Below, one piece after another: positions 23,280 through 31,868 of a stretch of 36,127 nucleotides of DNA (its first letter is position 1; each line of letters opens with the position of its first letter). A model generated the notes under the pieces. The model was given only the letters and a program-made list of their open reading frames with translations, did no database searches and had not been told where the DNA came from. The DNA is from Spirochaetota bacterium (GTDB lineage: Bacteria; Spirochaetota; Spirochaetia; ARS1246), in NCBI GenBank assembly GCA_024275515.1, contig JAJRYZ010000196.1, positions 1 through 36,127 on the forward strand, written 5' to 3'. The position numbers were made by a program, and so were the translations under genes.

Positions 23280-24428
23280 TCAACGGATGCCCTGATACGT
23301 GCGGCACTCTTCACGGAACCACAGAATCTCGTCCATCGTGAGGTGCTGAAAAGCGGTCAGACACAGACAGAATCGCCGCCCGGCGGCGGCACGCTCGAAA
23401 AGACTCCGGATAACCGTTCGCGCGCGTTCCCGATCGGTCAACGGTCGCTCCATCTCCCGCAGACCCGCGATAATGCCGATCTTTTCTCCCAGGATCCGTC
23501 TTCCTTCATCGAGCCGAACGTCGCCGCAGGGTGGCTCGGTAAAGGCGTGTACCGCGTCGATACGACTTTCGCGGTATATCGGAAGCAGGTCGCGTATGAG
23601 CCCGCAGCTATGATGCCAGTACATCGAGCCGGCGGAGTGCACGAGGTCCGCGACACGATTCGTATAGGCAAGACAGTACTCGCGAAACATTGCGGGACTC
23701 TCGGTGTTGGTCGAGGTATCGTCCATTCCCAAAAACGCGTCGATCGGCGTCCGTGAAACAAGTGAAAACCGGCGCAGGTAGTTCCGCTCCATGACCCGAA
23801 AAAGATCGACGAGCGCCCCGGGCGCGTCGACATGCAGATACGCGGTGGTTTCCGGTCCCGCGTAGAAGCGAATGAGCATTCCGAGCGGCGTACCGGGCAT
23901 CGGAGAGATGAGGATTCCCTCTTCACCGACTTCTTGCGCGCGACGCGTGACCAGTGCGGATTTATCGTGGTGCAGTCCGATCCGCTCACCGTCGAACAGA
24001 TGCGACAGCCGGGGGATATCCTCCGGAGTTTTCAGAAGATGCTCGACCCGATAGCTCGCCGCCCCGCTTTCGGCCCTTCGGATCACTTCGCGCAAGTCGC
24101 CGGCCGGCGTATGGACGGTGACAATCGTGTCCCGACCCTCTTCGCGGGTTTCCGTCTCGCACCTCGTTTGCTCGATATCGAGAGGAGGAGGAGTCCACGC
24201 GGCGACCGTAATGTCGAGCTCCCGCGCGTACGCGATGCCCGCGTGCCCCGACCACCAACCGTGTTCTGCGGCGGCCTCCGCTATGCTCCGCGGAAGCGCC
24301 GCGTCGCTCGGTCGGTTGTAGGAATCCACGTGCCCGATAAGCGGAACCCACGTCGGCGTCCCTTCGCGCAGCATGGCCAGAATGTTTGCCCTTCGAGTCG
24401 GCCGCGACGGGGTGTCGTTGACGCTCAC
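23280..24428 (-). CDS. Uroporphyrinogen-decarboxylase-family protein (MtaA-like metal site)
   Basis: 382 aa from GTG 24428, directly after the permease stop (TAG then GTG), with aaaggatag as ribosome-binding site inside the permease end. The URO-D-superfamily barrel is recognised from its general pattern. The segment MYWHHSCG gives H273-x-C275, and cysteines C354/C356 lie near the end. This resembles the His-x-Cys...Cys zinc site of methylcobamide:thiol methyltransferases (MtaA) more than a haem-pathway decarboxylase. No corrinoid protein gene is nearby, so methyl transfer is only a possibility. It is the last gene of the sugar operon; a catabolic role is inferred from context. Confidence 0.75.
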   Translation of the reverse strand: MSVNDTPSRPTRRANILAMLREGTPTWVPLIGHVDSYNRPSDAALPRSIAEAAAEHGWWSGHAGIAYARELDITVAAWTPPPLDIEQTRCETETREEGRDTIVTVHTPAGDLREVIRRAESGAASYRVEHLLKTPEDIPRLSHLFDGERIGLHHDKSALVTRRAQEVGEEGILISPMPGTPLGMLIRFYAGPETTAYLHVDAPGALVDLFRVMERNYLRRFSLVSRTPIDAFLGMDDTSTNTESPAMFREYCLAYTNRVADLVHSAGSMYWHHSCGLIRDLLPIYRESRIDAVHAFTEPPCGDVRLDEGRRILGEKIGIIAGLREMERPLTDRERARTVIRSLFERAAAGRRFCLCLTAFQHLTMDEILWFREECRTYQGIR

Positions 24429-25307
24429 CTATCCTTTCACCGCGCCGATCATGACGCCCTTGGTAAAGTGGCGTTGAAGGAAAGGGTAGAGCAGAATGAT
24501 GGGAACGATCGAGACGACGGTGTTGGCGAGTTTTATCGTTTCCTTGGGAATGAAATCACCGGCGTACTCCACGCTCTGCACCGTCGAGGAGGCGCTGATG
24601 GTCGACTCGTTGATGAGTCGGTAGAGGTACTCCTGTAACAGCTTTTTTTTCGGATCGGGGACGAAGAAGAGCGAGGTGAACAAGTTGTTCCACATCGCGA
24701 CCGCGGCAAAGAGCGACAGCGCGGCGAGCGTCGCCTTCGACAGAGGCAGGACGATGCTGATGAAAATACGGAATTCCGAGTACCCGTCGATTTTCGCCGC
24801 TTCGATAAGATTCTGGTCGAACGACACGAAAATGGAGCGGAAGATGATCAGATTCCATACGCCCACGAGCGATGGAATGATATAGACCATATAGGTATTG
24901 AGAATGTGAAGCTGCTTGAAAAGGATATACGTCGGGATAAGCCCCGCGTTGAAATACATGGTCACGACGAAAAGAGCCATCATGACTCTTTGACCGGGGA
25001 ACTTTTTCGATAGGCCGTAGGCGACATACGAAGTCGCGAAAATGGCGGTCACCGTATGCAGAACGGTCATCGCGACCGTATTGAGAAAAGGACGGTATAT
25101 GTCGCCTTCCTCGAAGATCTGTTTGTACGCGAGTATCGACGGTTCCCGCGGAAACAGAAGAAAACGGGTATTCGTGTACTCCCCGAAGGTCATGAACGAT
25201 CCGACCGCCGTATGCCAGAACGGATAGATCGCGACGACGCACAGGACTGTGAAGAAGCAATAGTTTACTATGTCGAATAGGTGTATTTTTCGCCCGGATA
25301 ACGACAT
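24429..25307 (-). CDS. ABC sugar transporter permease (LplC/YtcP type)
   Basis: 292 aa. ATG 25307 overlaps the stop of the upstream permease by one base (TGATG), so it is translationally coupled. Hydrophobic segments begin at about residue 13 (IVNYCFFTVLCVVAIYPFWH). Family marks are MYFNAGLIPTYILFKQL, the cytoplasmic loop LIEAAKIDGYSEFRIFISIVLP and the tail LQRHFTKGVMIGAVKG. Together with the other permease it forms the channel of the second carbohydrate importer. A longer open frame to 25850 is only overlap with the neighbouring gene. Confidence 0.92.
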   Translation of the reverse strand: MSLSGRKIHLFDIVNYCFFTVLCVVAIYPFWHTAVGSFMTFGEYTNTRFLLFPREPSILAYKQIFEEGDIYRPFLNTVAMTVLHTVTAIFATSYVAYGLSKKFPGQRVMMALFVVTMYFNAGLIPTYILFKQLHILNTYMVYIIPSLVGVWNLIIFRSIFVSFDQNLIEAAKIDGYSEFRIFISIVLPLSKATLAALSLFAAVAMWNNLFTSLFFVPDPKKKLLQEYLYRLINESTISASSTVQSVEYAGDFIPKETIKLANTVVSIVPIILLYPFLQRHFTKGVMIGAVKG

Positions 25308-26263
25308 CAGATTATTCCCGTTTTTCCCAGTCTGCGCGCGACGATATTCGCGGAGAACACCAGCACGGTTGAAATAACCGACCGAAACAGTCCGGCCGCG
25401 GCCGCGTAGCTGTATCGATTGTTGAGCAGTCCGGTTCTGTATACGAACGTCGAGAGCACGTCCGAGACTTCCATGACGTAATCGTTCTGGAGCACGAGAA
25501 TCTGTTCGAACCCGGCGCTGATCAGCGAACCGATTCGAAGGATCAGAAGCACCATGACAACGTCGCTGATCGCCGGCAGCGTAATATACCACACATTCTG
25601 CAAACGATTCGCGCCGTCGATCGTCGCCGACTCGTAGAGCTCCGGATTTACGCGGCTGATCGAGGCGAGGTAGATGATCGTGCCCCAGCCTGCTTCTTTC
25701 CAGATACCGCTCAAAACAAGGATGCTGCGGAAGGTCGATTTGTCGGCGAGAATCAGTTTGGGTTCGAGCCCGAACATCTCGCGAATCTCGTTGAGCAGAC
25801 CGCCCTGTATGCTCGTCATGTTCATCAGGATACTTCCGATGACCACCCACGAGATGAAATGCGGCAGATAGATGATCGTCTGCGTCGCGCGCTTGAACGA
25901 GTCGCTCCTCATTTCGTTCAGCAGAAGGGAAAGCACTATGGGCACGGGAAATCCGGCGACGAGCCTGTAGCTACTGATAATGAGCGTGTTTCTGAACGCC
26001 CGCCAGAAACCGGCGGTGGTGAACAACTGTTCGAAGTAGCGCAGCCCCACCCATTCGGAGAGCGAGAAAGCACGTGTCGGGCGATAACTGCGAAGGGCTA
26101 TCTGGAGAAAGTAGAGAGGGTAGTAGTTGAAAAGAAGCACAAACGCAAGACCCGGCAGAACGAAAGCATAAATGGAGGAGTTCTTTCTTATCTCCCGGAG
26201 CAGGAGCTCTCGCCCCGTCATTTCGGCAAGCGGTCGGCGCAACGCCGTCGTTTTCGTACGCAT
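25307..26263 (-). CDS. ABC sugar transporter permease (LplB type)
   Basis: 318 aa, the first permease of the second importer. The first membrane helix is at about residues 31-52 (IYAFVLPGLAFVLLFNYYPLYF) and the EAA-type loop reads LYESATIDGANRLQNVWYITLP. It lies 64 bp downstream of the solute-binding gene, separated by a 13-bp hairpin. As in cluster 1 no ATPase gene is present, so a shared one must be supplied from elsewhere. Confidence 0.92.
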   Translation of the reverse strand: MRTKTTALRRPLAEMTGRELLLREIRKNSSIYAFVLPGLAFVLLFNYYPLYFLQIALRSYRPTRAFSLSEWVGLRYFEQLFTTAGFWRAFRNTLIISSYRLVAGFPVPIVLSLLLNEMRSDSFKRATQTIIYLPHFISWVVIGSILMNMTSIQGGLLNEIREMFGLEPKLILADKSTFRSILVLSGIWKEAGWGTIIYLASISRVNPELYESATIDGANRLQNVWYITLPAISDVVMVLLILRIGSLISAGFEQILVLQNDYVMEVSDVLSTFVYRTGLLNNRYSYAAAAGLFRSVISTVLVFSANIVARRLGKTGII

Positions 26264-26276
26264 GGTATGAATGCAT

Positions 26277-26312
26277 CAAGCACGGCGTGCGCGGACGCAC
26301 ACGCCGTGCTTG
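26277..26312. other. 13-bp hairpin between solute-binding and permease genes
   Basis: caagcacggcgtg (26277-26289) is the exact reverse complement of 26300-26312, with a 10-base loop. It fills most of the 64-bp gap between the binding-protein stop and the first permease. No T-run follows. A stable hairpin here would protect the upstream binding-protein message and reduce permease expression, as for malE/malF-type operons. It parallels the 26-bp palindrome in cluster 1. Confidence 0.6.
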
Positions 26313-26327
26313 GGCAAAAGACCGGTC

Positions 26328-27860
26328 CTATTTGACCGAGCCGAGGTCGAGCACGTATCCGTATTTGTCGAAATAGGCGCGGATTTTTTCGTACCCCGCC
26401 GCCCGCAGCGCGTTGAGGTACGCGTCATAATCCTCGCTTACGCTCGCTTCGCCGATAAAGAACTTGGGAAACCACTCGTTGTTCGCTTCGTTGAACCGGG
26501 TATTGACGTCCTGCCAGTCGTCCTTGTCTTCGAGCGGAATGTCGATTCGAACGGTGTTGGTGACGCCGTACTTCGCGAGCGCTTCGCTGTTCGCCCGGAT
26601 TTCCGGGATCTCGATCTGCTCGCGTACCACGGGGTTGGCGCCGAGTCGTCGGATGAACTGATCGCCGCCGGGCGTGTTCGCGTCCTTGTTCGTCTCCTCG
26701 AGGTTTCTCACGACGTTCCCCTTGGCGTCGATCGTGTAATGGATGCCTTCGAGCCCATAGGTGGAGGCCATTTCTCCTTCTTTGGTGTGGTTCCAGTCGA
26801 AGATCGCAAGCATTCGTCGGATGACTTCCTCATCGGACCGTCCGTTCATGACCTCCGCCATAAAGAATCCGTCGTTTCTCACCCAATACCGTCCGGCGGG
26901 TCCGGCGGGGTAGGGAAGCATCAACGCCATTTCGGCCTGCGGATTGTTCGCCATCAACGGATCGTGAAAGATGTTCCAGTTGACGGTGTTGATATGGTTG
27001 AAGGTCGAAACGATCTTTCCCGAAGCAAACTTGCTCGTCACGTCCGATATTTTCAGCAGATTGAACTCCGGATCGAGAATCCCGTCGTCATACATGCTTT
27101 CCCAGAATGCGAGCCATTCCTTGAATCCCGGGTCGAACGCCCGATAAATCCACTCGCCGTCCTTCTTGTACCAGTTTTCGGCGTGCCCGGTGTACGCGGG
27201 TATTGCGTTCTGGAAAAAATACGCGGTGAAAACCGACACTCCGTAAGGTTTTGTGCCCTCAGGATCCGCTTCCATGACCTTTTTCAATGATTCCTTGTAC
27301 TCGTCCCACGTGTCCGGCACGCCGAGTCCGAGCTTATCGAACCAGTCCTTTCGGTAGATGGGCGCGTGTCGCTGGAATCCGAAGAAACCGGGTATCCCGT
27401 ACAGATCTCCGTTTTTTTCACCCCACAACACGAGAATCTCCGGGTGCTCCTCGTTCACGTAGCGATACAGATTGGGATACTCGTTCAAATAGTCGGTATA
27501 GTTCAGGACCACACCGTCTTCGATGAGCTCGTCAAACAACGCCGGTCTCGACCCTCCCTGGATCTGAAACCAGTCCGGGATATCTCCGCCCGCGAGCTTG
27601 GTGGCCAGGGCGTTCCCATAATCGCCCCACGGCGAGGCTTCCCAGGTGATTTTGACGTTGAATTTTTCTTCGAGCCACTGAACCGTTCGGTTGTCGTCGG
27701 ACGGCACGTTAGGCGACGCTGAAAAAAAACTGAATTTGACCAGTTTGCCGTAGGGATTGGCGTCGGCGCCGGTCGCTTCGCCGGTTCCGCCGGCGAAAAC
27801 CTGCGGCACAATCAACGCAAGACATACGACACACGCGATCGTCCTGAGTTTCCTGTTCAT
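26328..27860 (-). CDS. Extracellular solute-binding protein of the second sugar importer
   Basis: 510 aa, family 1 solute-binding protein. The signal peptide (MNRKLRTIACVVCLALIVPQVFAGG) is of the type I class with cleavage after VFA; no lipobox is seen, so it is probably free in the periplasm. The mature part has the usual lobes (KITWEASPWGDYGNALATKLA; DIPDWFQIQ). A strong ribosome-binding site (gagaggagg) precedes ATG 27860. It has its own near-consensus promoter (27902-27930) downstream of the isomerase gene, so it can be expressed independently of the five upstream genes. The two permeases follow. Confidence 0.92.
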   Translation of the reverse strand: MNRKLRTIACVVCLALIVPQVFAGGTGEATGADANPYGKLVKFSFFSASPNVPSDDNRTVQWLEEKFNVKITWEASPWGDYGNALATKLAGGDIPDWFQIQGGSRPALFDELIEDGVVLNYTDYLNEYPNLYRYVNEEHPEILVLWGEKNGDLYGIPGFFGFQRHAPIYRKDWFDKLGLGVPDTWDEYKESLKKVMEADPEGTKPYGVSVFTAYFFQNAIPAYTGHAENWYKKDGEWIYRAFDPGFKEWLAFWESMYDDGILDPEFNLLKISDVTSKFASGKIVSTFNHINTVNWNIFHDPLMANNPQAEMALMLPYPAGPAGRYWVRNDGFFMAEVMNGRSDEEVIRRMLAIFDWNHTKEGEMASTYGLEGIHYTIDAKGNVVRNLEETNKDANTPGGDQFIRRLGANPVVREQIEIPEIRANSEALAKYGVTNTVRIDIPLEDKDDWQDVNTRFNEANNEWFPKFFIGEASVSEDYDAYLNALRAAGYEKIRAYFDKYGYVLDLGSVK

Positions 27861-27901
27861 AGATCCTCCTCTCTTTCTACGGGTCGTTGATGAGTACAGC
27901 C

Positions 27902-27930
27902 AGTATCGTTCACCGCCGCCGCGTTGTCAA
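27902..27930 (-). promoter_or_regulatory. Sigma-70-type promoter of the solute-binding/permease operon
   Basis: Read on the minus strand: TTGACA (27930-27925), 17-base spacer, GATACT (27907-27902). The predicted transcript start near 27895 leaves a ~35-base leader to ATG 27860. Perfect -35 hexamer and ideal spacing. Confidence 0.7.
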
Positions 27931-27938
27931 GAAAAAGT

Positions 27939-27952
27939 GCAACAATAGTTGC
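27939..27952. promoter_or_regulatory. Candidate operator upstream of the solute-binding promoter
   Basis: gcaacaatagttgc is an inverted repeat (gcaac/gttgc, 4-base spacer) centred about 50 bases upstream of the predicted transcript start, eight bases beyond the -35 box. A TTGCG half-site is shared with the palindrome at 35404-35420, which has the same -50 position relative to its own promoter. A second palindrome (tttttcgaaaaa, 27957-27968) follows. The regulator is unproven; the LacI protein encoded at 35524 is the local candidate. Confidence 0.4.
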
Positions 27953-28001
27953 GTGGTTTTTCGAAAAAACATCACTCTTGTGTCGAAAACGGGCGGCCCG
28001 G

Positions 28002-29399
28002 TCAGCACGACCGATCGAACCGCTCGACCGCGAGACCGGGAATGAACTTGCACGCCTCTTCCAGCGCATCGGCGCAGTGGTCGTAGACCGCCGAACAGTG
28101 ATGGATGTAGGGACCCTCCATTATCGTACGTTCCCACCGCGGCCAGTCGTCCACCTCCATCCACACGTAGCTTTCGCGCGTCTGCGGTCCGGGAACCGTG
28201 CTGCCCGTCCCGACGCCGAGAACGTACTCCCCGCGCTCGCCGTCGAAACGACATACGGTGAGCGGTCCGTCCTTGAGCAACATCTTCGGCGTAGCTCCAG
28301 GTAGATCTTTAAGTATCCAGGGCGGAAAGCACTCGAGTTTGTCGACCGCAGGATGGCGTAGCGAGAACGGCGCGCCGCCGTGCCAGAGGAGAATCGCGTT
28401 TTCGTTTTCCGGATGTCGGGCGGTAAACTCCGGAAAAAAAACGGGTCCGCCGTCGGTCGACGCCGCCTGGAGCAGCACCGAACTTACCGCGCCGTGAAGA
28501 TCCGATTCCGCGGCAATCGGCACCCGCTCCTGCGCGAGCATCGAGCCCAGCGGAATGCCGACTCCGAGTTCGGTCTGGATCGACGAGAAGGTCTTAATCG
28601 CGAAGGCGTCGATATCCTCCGCGTCGGCGACGGCGAACAGCTCGTCGCGCATCGCGAGGTTGTTGATCGTTCCTTCGGCTCGGAGCACCGAAGAATCCGC
28701 AAAAAAAGCGGAGTACGTTTCAAGCTCTTCCACGTACCGTTTTTTCCTGCCGACCGCTCTGCTTTTCACCGCGCGCAGAAAGTCCGCCATGTCGAACGGT
28801 AGTACCTCGATTCCGAAGCGTTGGAGAAGTTCGTTTTCGTTTCCGATGGTCGTCCAGAAAAAATCGACCCTCACGCCGATTTGGCCGATGCGCATCGTCC
28901 TCATCGCCTTGACGACCGAGGCGGCCCGAAGAAACAGATGCAGGTCCCGACGGAACGGGGGGTCGTCTATTTTGCAATTCTCGATGTAGGTAAACGGGAC
29001 GTCGAGTTTTTTCAATACTTTGCTCGTCGCGAACATGCCGCACAACGAATCTCGATACCGCGAACCGTCGGGAAGCGGCGCTTCGTCCCGCGGTCCCCAG
29101 AGGAGAACGGGGACGCCGAGTTTTTTTGCGATCATTCCGACCGCCCCCTCGGTGCCGAAGTTGCAGTGCGGGACGAACAGCGCGTCGATTTCCAGATCTT
29201 TGAAATGACGGACGACCGGCTCGACGTGTTTCTGGTCGCGAACCATTCCGTCGGGAATAACTTCGTCGACGGTGCGGTAATCGACCTTCCAACGGTCGAG
29301 TCTCTCCGTAATCGCCCGCTTCTGCCTGAGCGCGTCTTCGTGCGAAAACACGAATTTGCCGATAGGACATACTCCCAAAAGCGCCTGTTTGTTCTTCAC
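28002..29399 (-). CDS. L-fucose/L-arabinose isomerase family protein
   Basis: 465 aa from GTG 29399 (ggaggt about six bases upstream). The family is recognised from the N-terminal Rossmann-like part (LFVPHCNFGTEGAVGMIAKKLGVPVLLWGPRDE) and the C-terminal region with ESDLHGAVSS and ILLWHGGAPFSLRH, which hold the candidate metal-ligand Glu, Asp and His. Members isomerise aldoses such as L-fucose or L-arabinose to ketoses with Mn2+, but many are uncharacterised. With a sulfatase and a GH-like gene in the same operon, a deoxyhexose such as fucose is a plausible substrate. It is the last gene before the internal promoter. Confidence 0.82.
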   Translation of the reverse strand: MKNKQALLGVCPIGKFVFSHEDALRQKRAITERLDRWKVDYRTVDEVIPDGMVRDQKHVEPVVRHFKDLEIDALFVPHCNFGTEGAVGMIAKKLGVPVLLWGPRDEAPLPDGSRYRDSLCGMFATSKVLKKLDVPFTYIENCKIDDPPFRRDLHLFLRAASVVKAMRTMRIGQIGVRVDFFWTTIGNENELLQRFGIEVLPFDMADFLRAVKSRAVGRKKRYVEELETYSAFFADSSVLRAEGTINNLAMRDELFAVADAEDIDAFAIKTFSSIQTELGVGIPLGSMLAQERVPIAAESDLHGAVSSVLLQAASTDGGPVFFPEFTARHPENENAILLWHGGAPFSLRHPAVDKLECFPPWILKDLPGATPKMLLKDGPLTVCRFDGERGEYVLGVGTGSTVPGPQTRESYVWMEVDDWPRWERTIMEGPYIHHCSAVYDHCADALEEACKFIPGLAVERFDRSC

Positions 29400-29438
29400 C
29401 GCACCACCTCCGGAGAAAATCGCCGCGTCGTGCGCGGC

Positions 29439-30761
29439 CTATCGAGTTTGATAGAGAAGTTCGACGGCCGCATCGACCAGCTGTTCGCCGCTTCGTGCGG
29501 TGAGCAGCGAGGCGCCGACTTCGTATCCGCCCTCGGCGCAGGCGCGCGCGGTCACCGCGTAGCCGGGGAGCACGCCGTTGGCGAGCTCGACGACGAAACA
29601 CCGTGCAAACGGCGCCCGAAACTGTATCGAGAGTCCGAACTCGACGAAAAGCTCGCCCGGCAGGCACACCATGCGGGCGTCGCCGATTCCTATCACCTGG
29701 ATCTCGGCCGGCAGATCCTCGGAAACGATATCGATCGAGCCGGAATCGCGAAGCATGACGAAGCTTAGGGTATCTTCTGCGCCGAGAAACTTCAGCTCGG
29801 CGTTCCACACGTCGCGCTCGCCGGCGCCGCCGGCCGCGATCGTCTCCCATTCCTTCCGCGCCTGCTCGGCCCGTCTCTCGGCTTCGGCCCTATCGGGAAG
29901 CGATCGAAGCTCGATGTCGGTTTCGACCGATCGTGCGAGCAGTTTCGATTCCCGCGACACGGTCATGGCGTCGAGAACCGCCTGCGCTTCGGTGGCGATC
30001 GCGCCTCCGACCCGTTCGGCCTCGGCGAAGGTCTTCCCCGACCGGAAGTATCGCGGGCTCTGATTTCCCGACGTCCCTTGAGCGAAGAGGAACGTCGCCT
30101 CCGGGACGGTCCGCGCAAGACGGGAGCGGATATAGCCGGGATAGTCGGCCGAAACGAGCAGATTGTCGGAGTGGAGGAAGGTCGGATGCAGAGCGTACTT
30201 GACCAACACCGCACGCCACTTCCCCGCCGCGTCTTTGACTCCGATCGTCCACACTTCGGGGTCCGCGATTCCCATCGGATCGCGGCGGTTACCGCCGACG
30301 CCGTCTTCGCGTCCGCAGTACCCGCGCCCGACGCCGACGGCCGCGTCGAAAGGATCCGAGACGGCGCTCCGGATCAGGTCGACGAGTGAGGCGTTCGTCG
30401 CGGCGACGAACCCTTCATCCGGTCCCTGCCCCCGCTCGACCGCGTCCATGGTAAACATCGCCGACGCCCGCGGCGCCGAATGCGTATGAGAACAACAGAT
30501 CATGATATTCGACGCGGGCACGTCGGTCGCCGCGGCCGCCGCTTCGCGCACCGTGCGAACGTACCGTTTGGAGAACATCAACAGATCCATCGTGACGATC
30601 ACGAGTCGAGTCTCCCCGTCGTCCAGGTAGAGACAAGCGGCGTAAAGCGGGTCGTGGACTCCGGTGTTGTGACGCGGGTGGTGCGGGTATCCGCCCAGCG
30701 AGACTCCTTCTTTCGGTGAGATATCGGCGAGCGCGACGCCGGCTTTCATTGTTTTGGCCAT
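29439..30761 (-). CDS. Neutral/alkaline non-lysosomal ceramidase-family protein, short form
   Basis: 440 aa from ATG 30761, with aaggag upstream. The N-terminal catalytic domain of neutral ceramidases is recognised from AGVALADISP, the histidine cluster CCSHTHSAP (H92, H94), YALHPTFL (H192), AQGTSGNQSPR and CLPGELFVEFG. Classical enzymes are secreted, ~700 residues long and end in an Ig-like domain. This one has no signal peptide and lacks the C-terminal domain. Short forms are common in bacterial carbohydrate loci, where ceramide hydrolysis is improbable; hydrolysis of a sugar ester or amide is conceivable but unproven. Confidence 0.8.
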   Translation of the reverse strand: MAKTMKAGVALADISPKEGVSLGGYPHHPRHNTGVHDPLYAACLYLDDGETRLVIVTMDLLMFSKRYVRTVREAAAAATDVPASNIMICCSHTHSAPRASAMFTMDAVERGQGPDEGFVAATNASLVDLIRSAVSDPFDAAVGVGRGYCGREDGVGGNRRDPMGIADPEVWTIGVKDAAGKWRAVLVKYALHPTFLHSDNLLVSADYPGYIRSRLARTVPEATFLFAQGTSGNQSPRYFRSGKTFAEAERVGGAIATEAQAVLDAMTVSRESKLLARSVETDIELRSLPDRAEAERRAEQARKEWETIAAGGAGERDVWNAELKFLGAEDTLSFVMLRDSGSIDIVSEDLPAEIQVIGIGDARMVCLPGELFVEFGLSIQFRAPFARCFVVELANGVLPGYAVTARACAEGGYEVGASLLTARSGEQLVDAAVELLYQTR

Positions 30762-30807
30762 GGAGCTCCTTCGAAGGCGCCTCTCCTCCGCGCCTCTCTT
30801 TTTTCGA

Positions 30808-31866
30808 TCACATCCACGTGGTTACGGCGGCGAGCAACTCTTCCGCTTCCTCGATGCTCTCGCATCGTACGTCGAGGACCAACAGCGACGGATCGAGTCC
30901 GCGTATCAGAGGTTCGACGAGATCTTTCGCCACCTGGACATGGACGATTTTCCCGGCACTCTGGATTTCACGGTAGAGATCGATCTGCTCCGGCCCGTTC
31001 GGAGGTTCGGCGGGGGTCGGCACGTACTGAATGACCCGCATATACGGAAGCGAAAGCAGACGCCGAAGGTGCCGGCGCGCGTCGCGTCCGTCGAGGTGAT
31101 ACCACATCGCGCCGAAAGCGGCGCCGTAGAGATCGAGTTCCGGAACGATGAACTCCTCGAACATATCCGGAGAAAGCATGCAGGAAACGTCCGATTGAGT
31201 GGTCACGTACGGCGTCGGCGCCCAAAAGGGCATCCATCCGGCGTTCCCGTACCAGTAGTCGTGCGTGTCGCGCACCGCGTCGCGTAGTCTCAGCCGCTCG
31301 GCGAGCAACTCTTCCGCGCCCCGCGTGATCGCGTTTCGCATCCAATCCGGCTCATCGACAAGCGCGGTGAGAAACTCGGTGGTCCCCATGTGCATCGAGA
31401 TCAGGTCGTTTGCGGGCAGCAGACACGGTCTGCCGAGTTGGAAATCGTCCCGCCGCGCCTTGGCGGCCGCGGTCAGATAGAGCGCCTCGTGCTTTTTCCT
31501 CCATACGTCGTCGGCGGAGAAAACGAACGGAGACGGTTCGTAGAAGTCGACGTTGATCGTCTCGAACCAGATGGTTCTTTGGCTAAAGCGAGGGCGGCCG
31601 CCGAGCGAGGCGGTCCATCCGCCCATGAGCAGATAGGACGGAACCGATTCGCCTCCCCACCAGGTATTCTCGAGCGTGGCCGCGAGGTCGGCGAGCACCC
31701 ATCGCGGATCAAGCCACTTGGCTTCCGGATCGGTCGGGAGGGGCGGATGCGGAACCGATGCTCCCGACGGTGCGGTGACGGCGATGCACGGCCGGTCGAG
31801 AATGCGACCTTCCCATAGCGCCGAATAACGCGCGGCGGCCTCGTCCCAATCAGGTTTGTATTTCAT
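30808..31866 (-). CDS. Uroporphyrinogen-decarboxylase-family protein (HLD-type metal site)
   Basis: 352 aa, starting two bases after the sulfatase stop. The family is recognised from the C-terminal barrel: FEEFIVPELDLYGAAFGAMWYHLDGRDARRHL, then IQYVPTPAEPPNG. The site that reads His-x-Cys in the other URO-D protein of the operon is H257-L-D259 here, so the two paralogues probably differ in chemistry. Sequence identity between them seems low by eye. Proteins of this HLDG subgroup recur in carbohydrate loci of Planctomycetes, Armatimonadetes and spirochaetes and lack an assigned reaction. Not expected to function in haem synthesis. Confidence 0.72.
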   Translation of the reverse strand: MKYKPDWDEAAARYSALWEGRILDRPCIAVTAPSGASVPHPPLPTDPEAKWLDPRWVLADLAATLENTWWGGESVPSYLLMGGWTASLGGRPRFSQRTIWFETINVDFYEPSPFVFSADDVWRKKHEALYLTAAAKARRDDFQLGRPCLLPANDLISMHMGTTEFLTALVDEPDWMRNAITRGAEELLAERLRLRDAVRDTHDYWYGNAGWMPFWAPTPYVTTQSDVSCMLSPDMFEEFIVPELDLYGAAFGAMWYHLDGRDARRHLRRLLSLPYMRVIQYVPTPAEPPNGPEQIDLYREIQSAGKIVHVQVAKDLVEPLIRGLDPSLLVLDVRCESIEEAEELLAAVTTWM

Positions 31867-31868
31867 TA

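Noticed and set aside
21145-23295. 716-codon plus-strand open frame across the response regulator
   Set aside because: Antisense shadow; the minus strand encodes an unmistakable receiver plus AraC domain protein.
24429-25850. Extended N-terminus of the second permease
   Set aside because: The extra residues are the other frame of the upstream permease; ATG 25307 overlaps the upstream stop in the usual TGATG manner.
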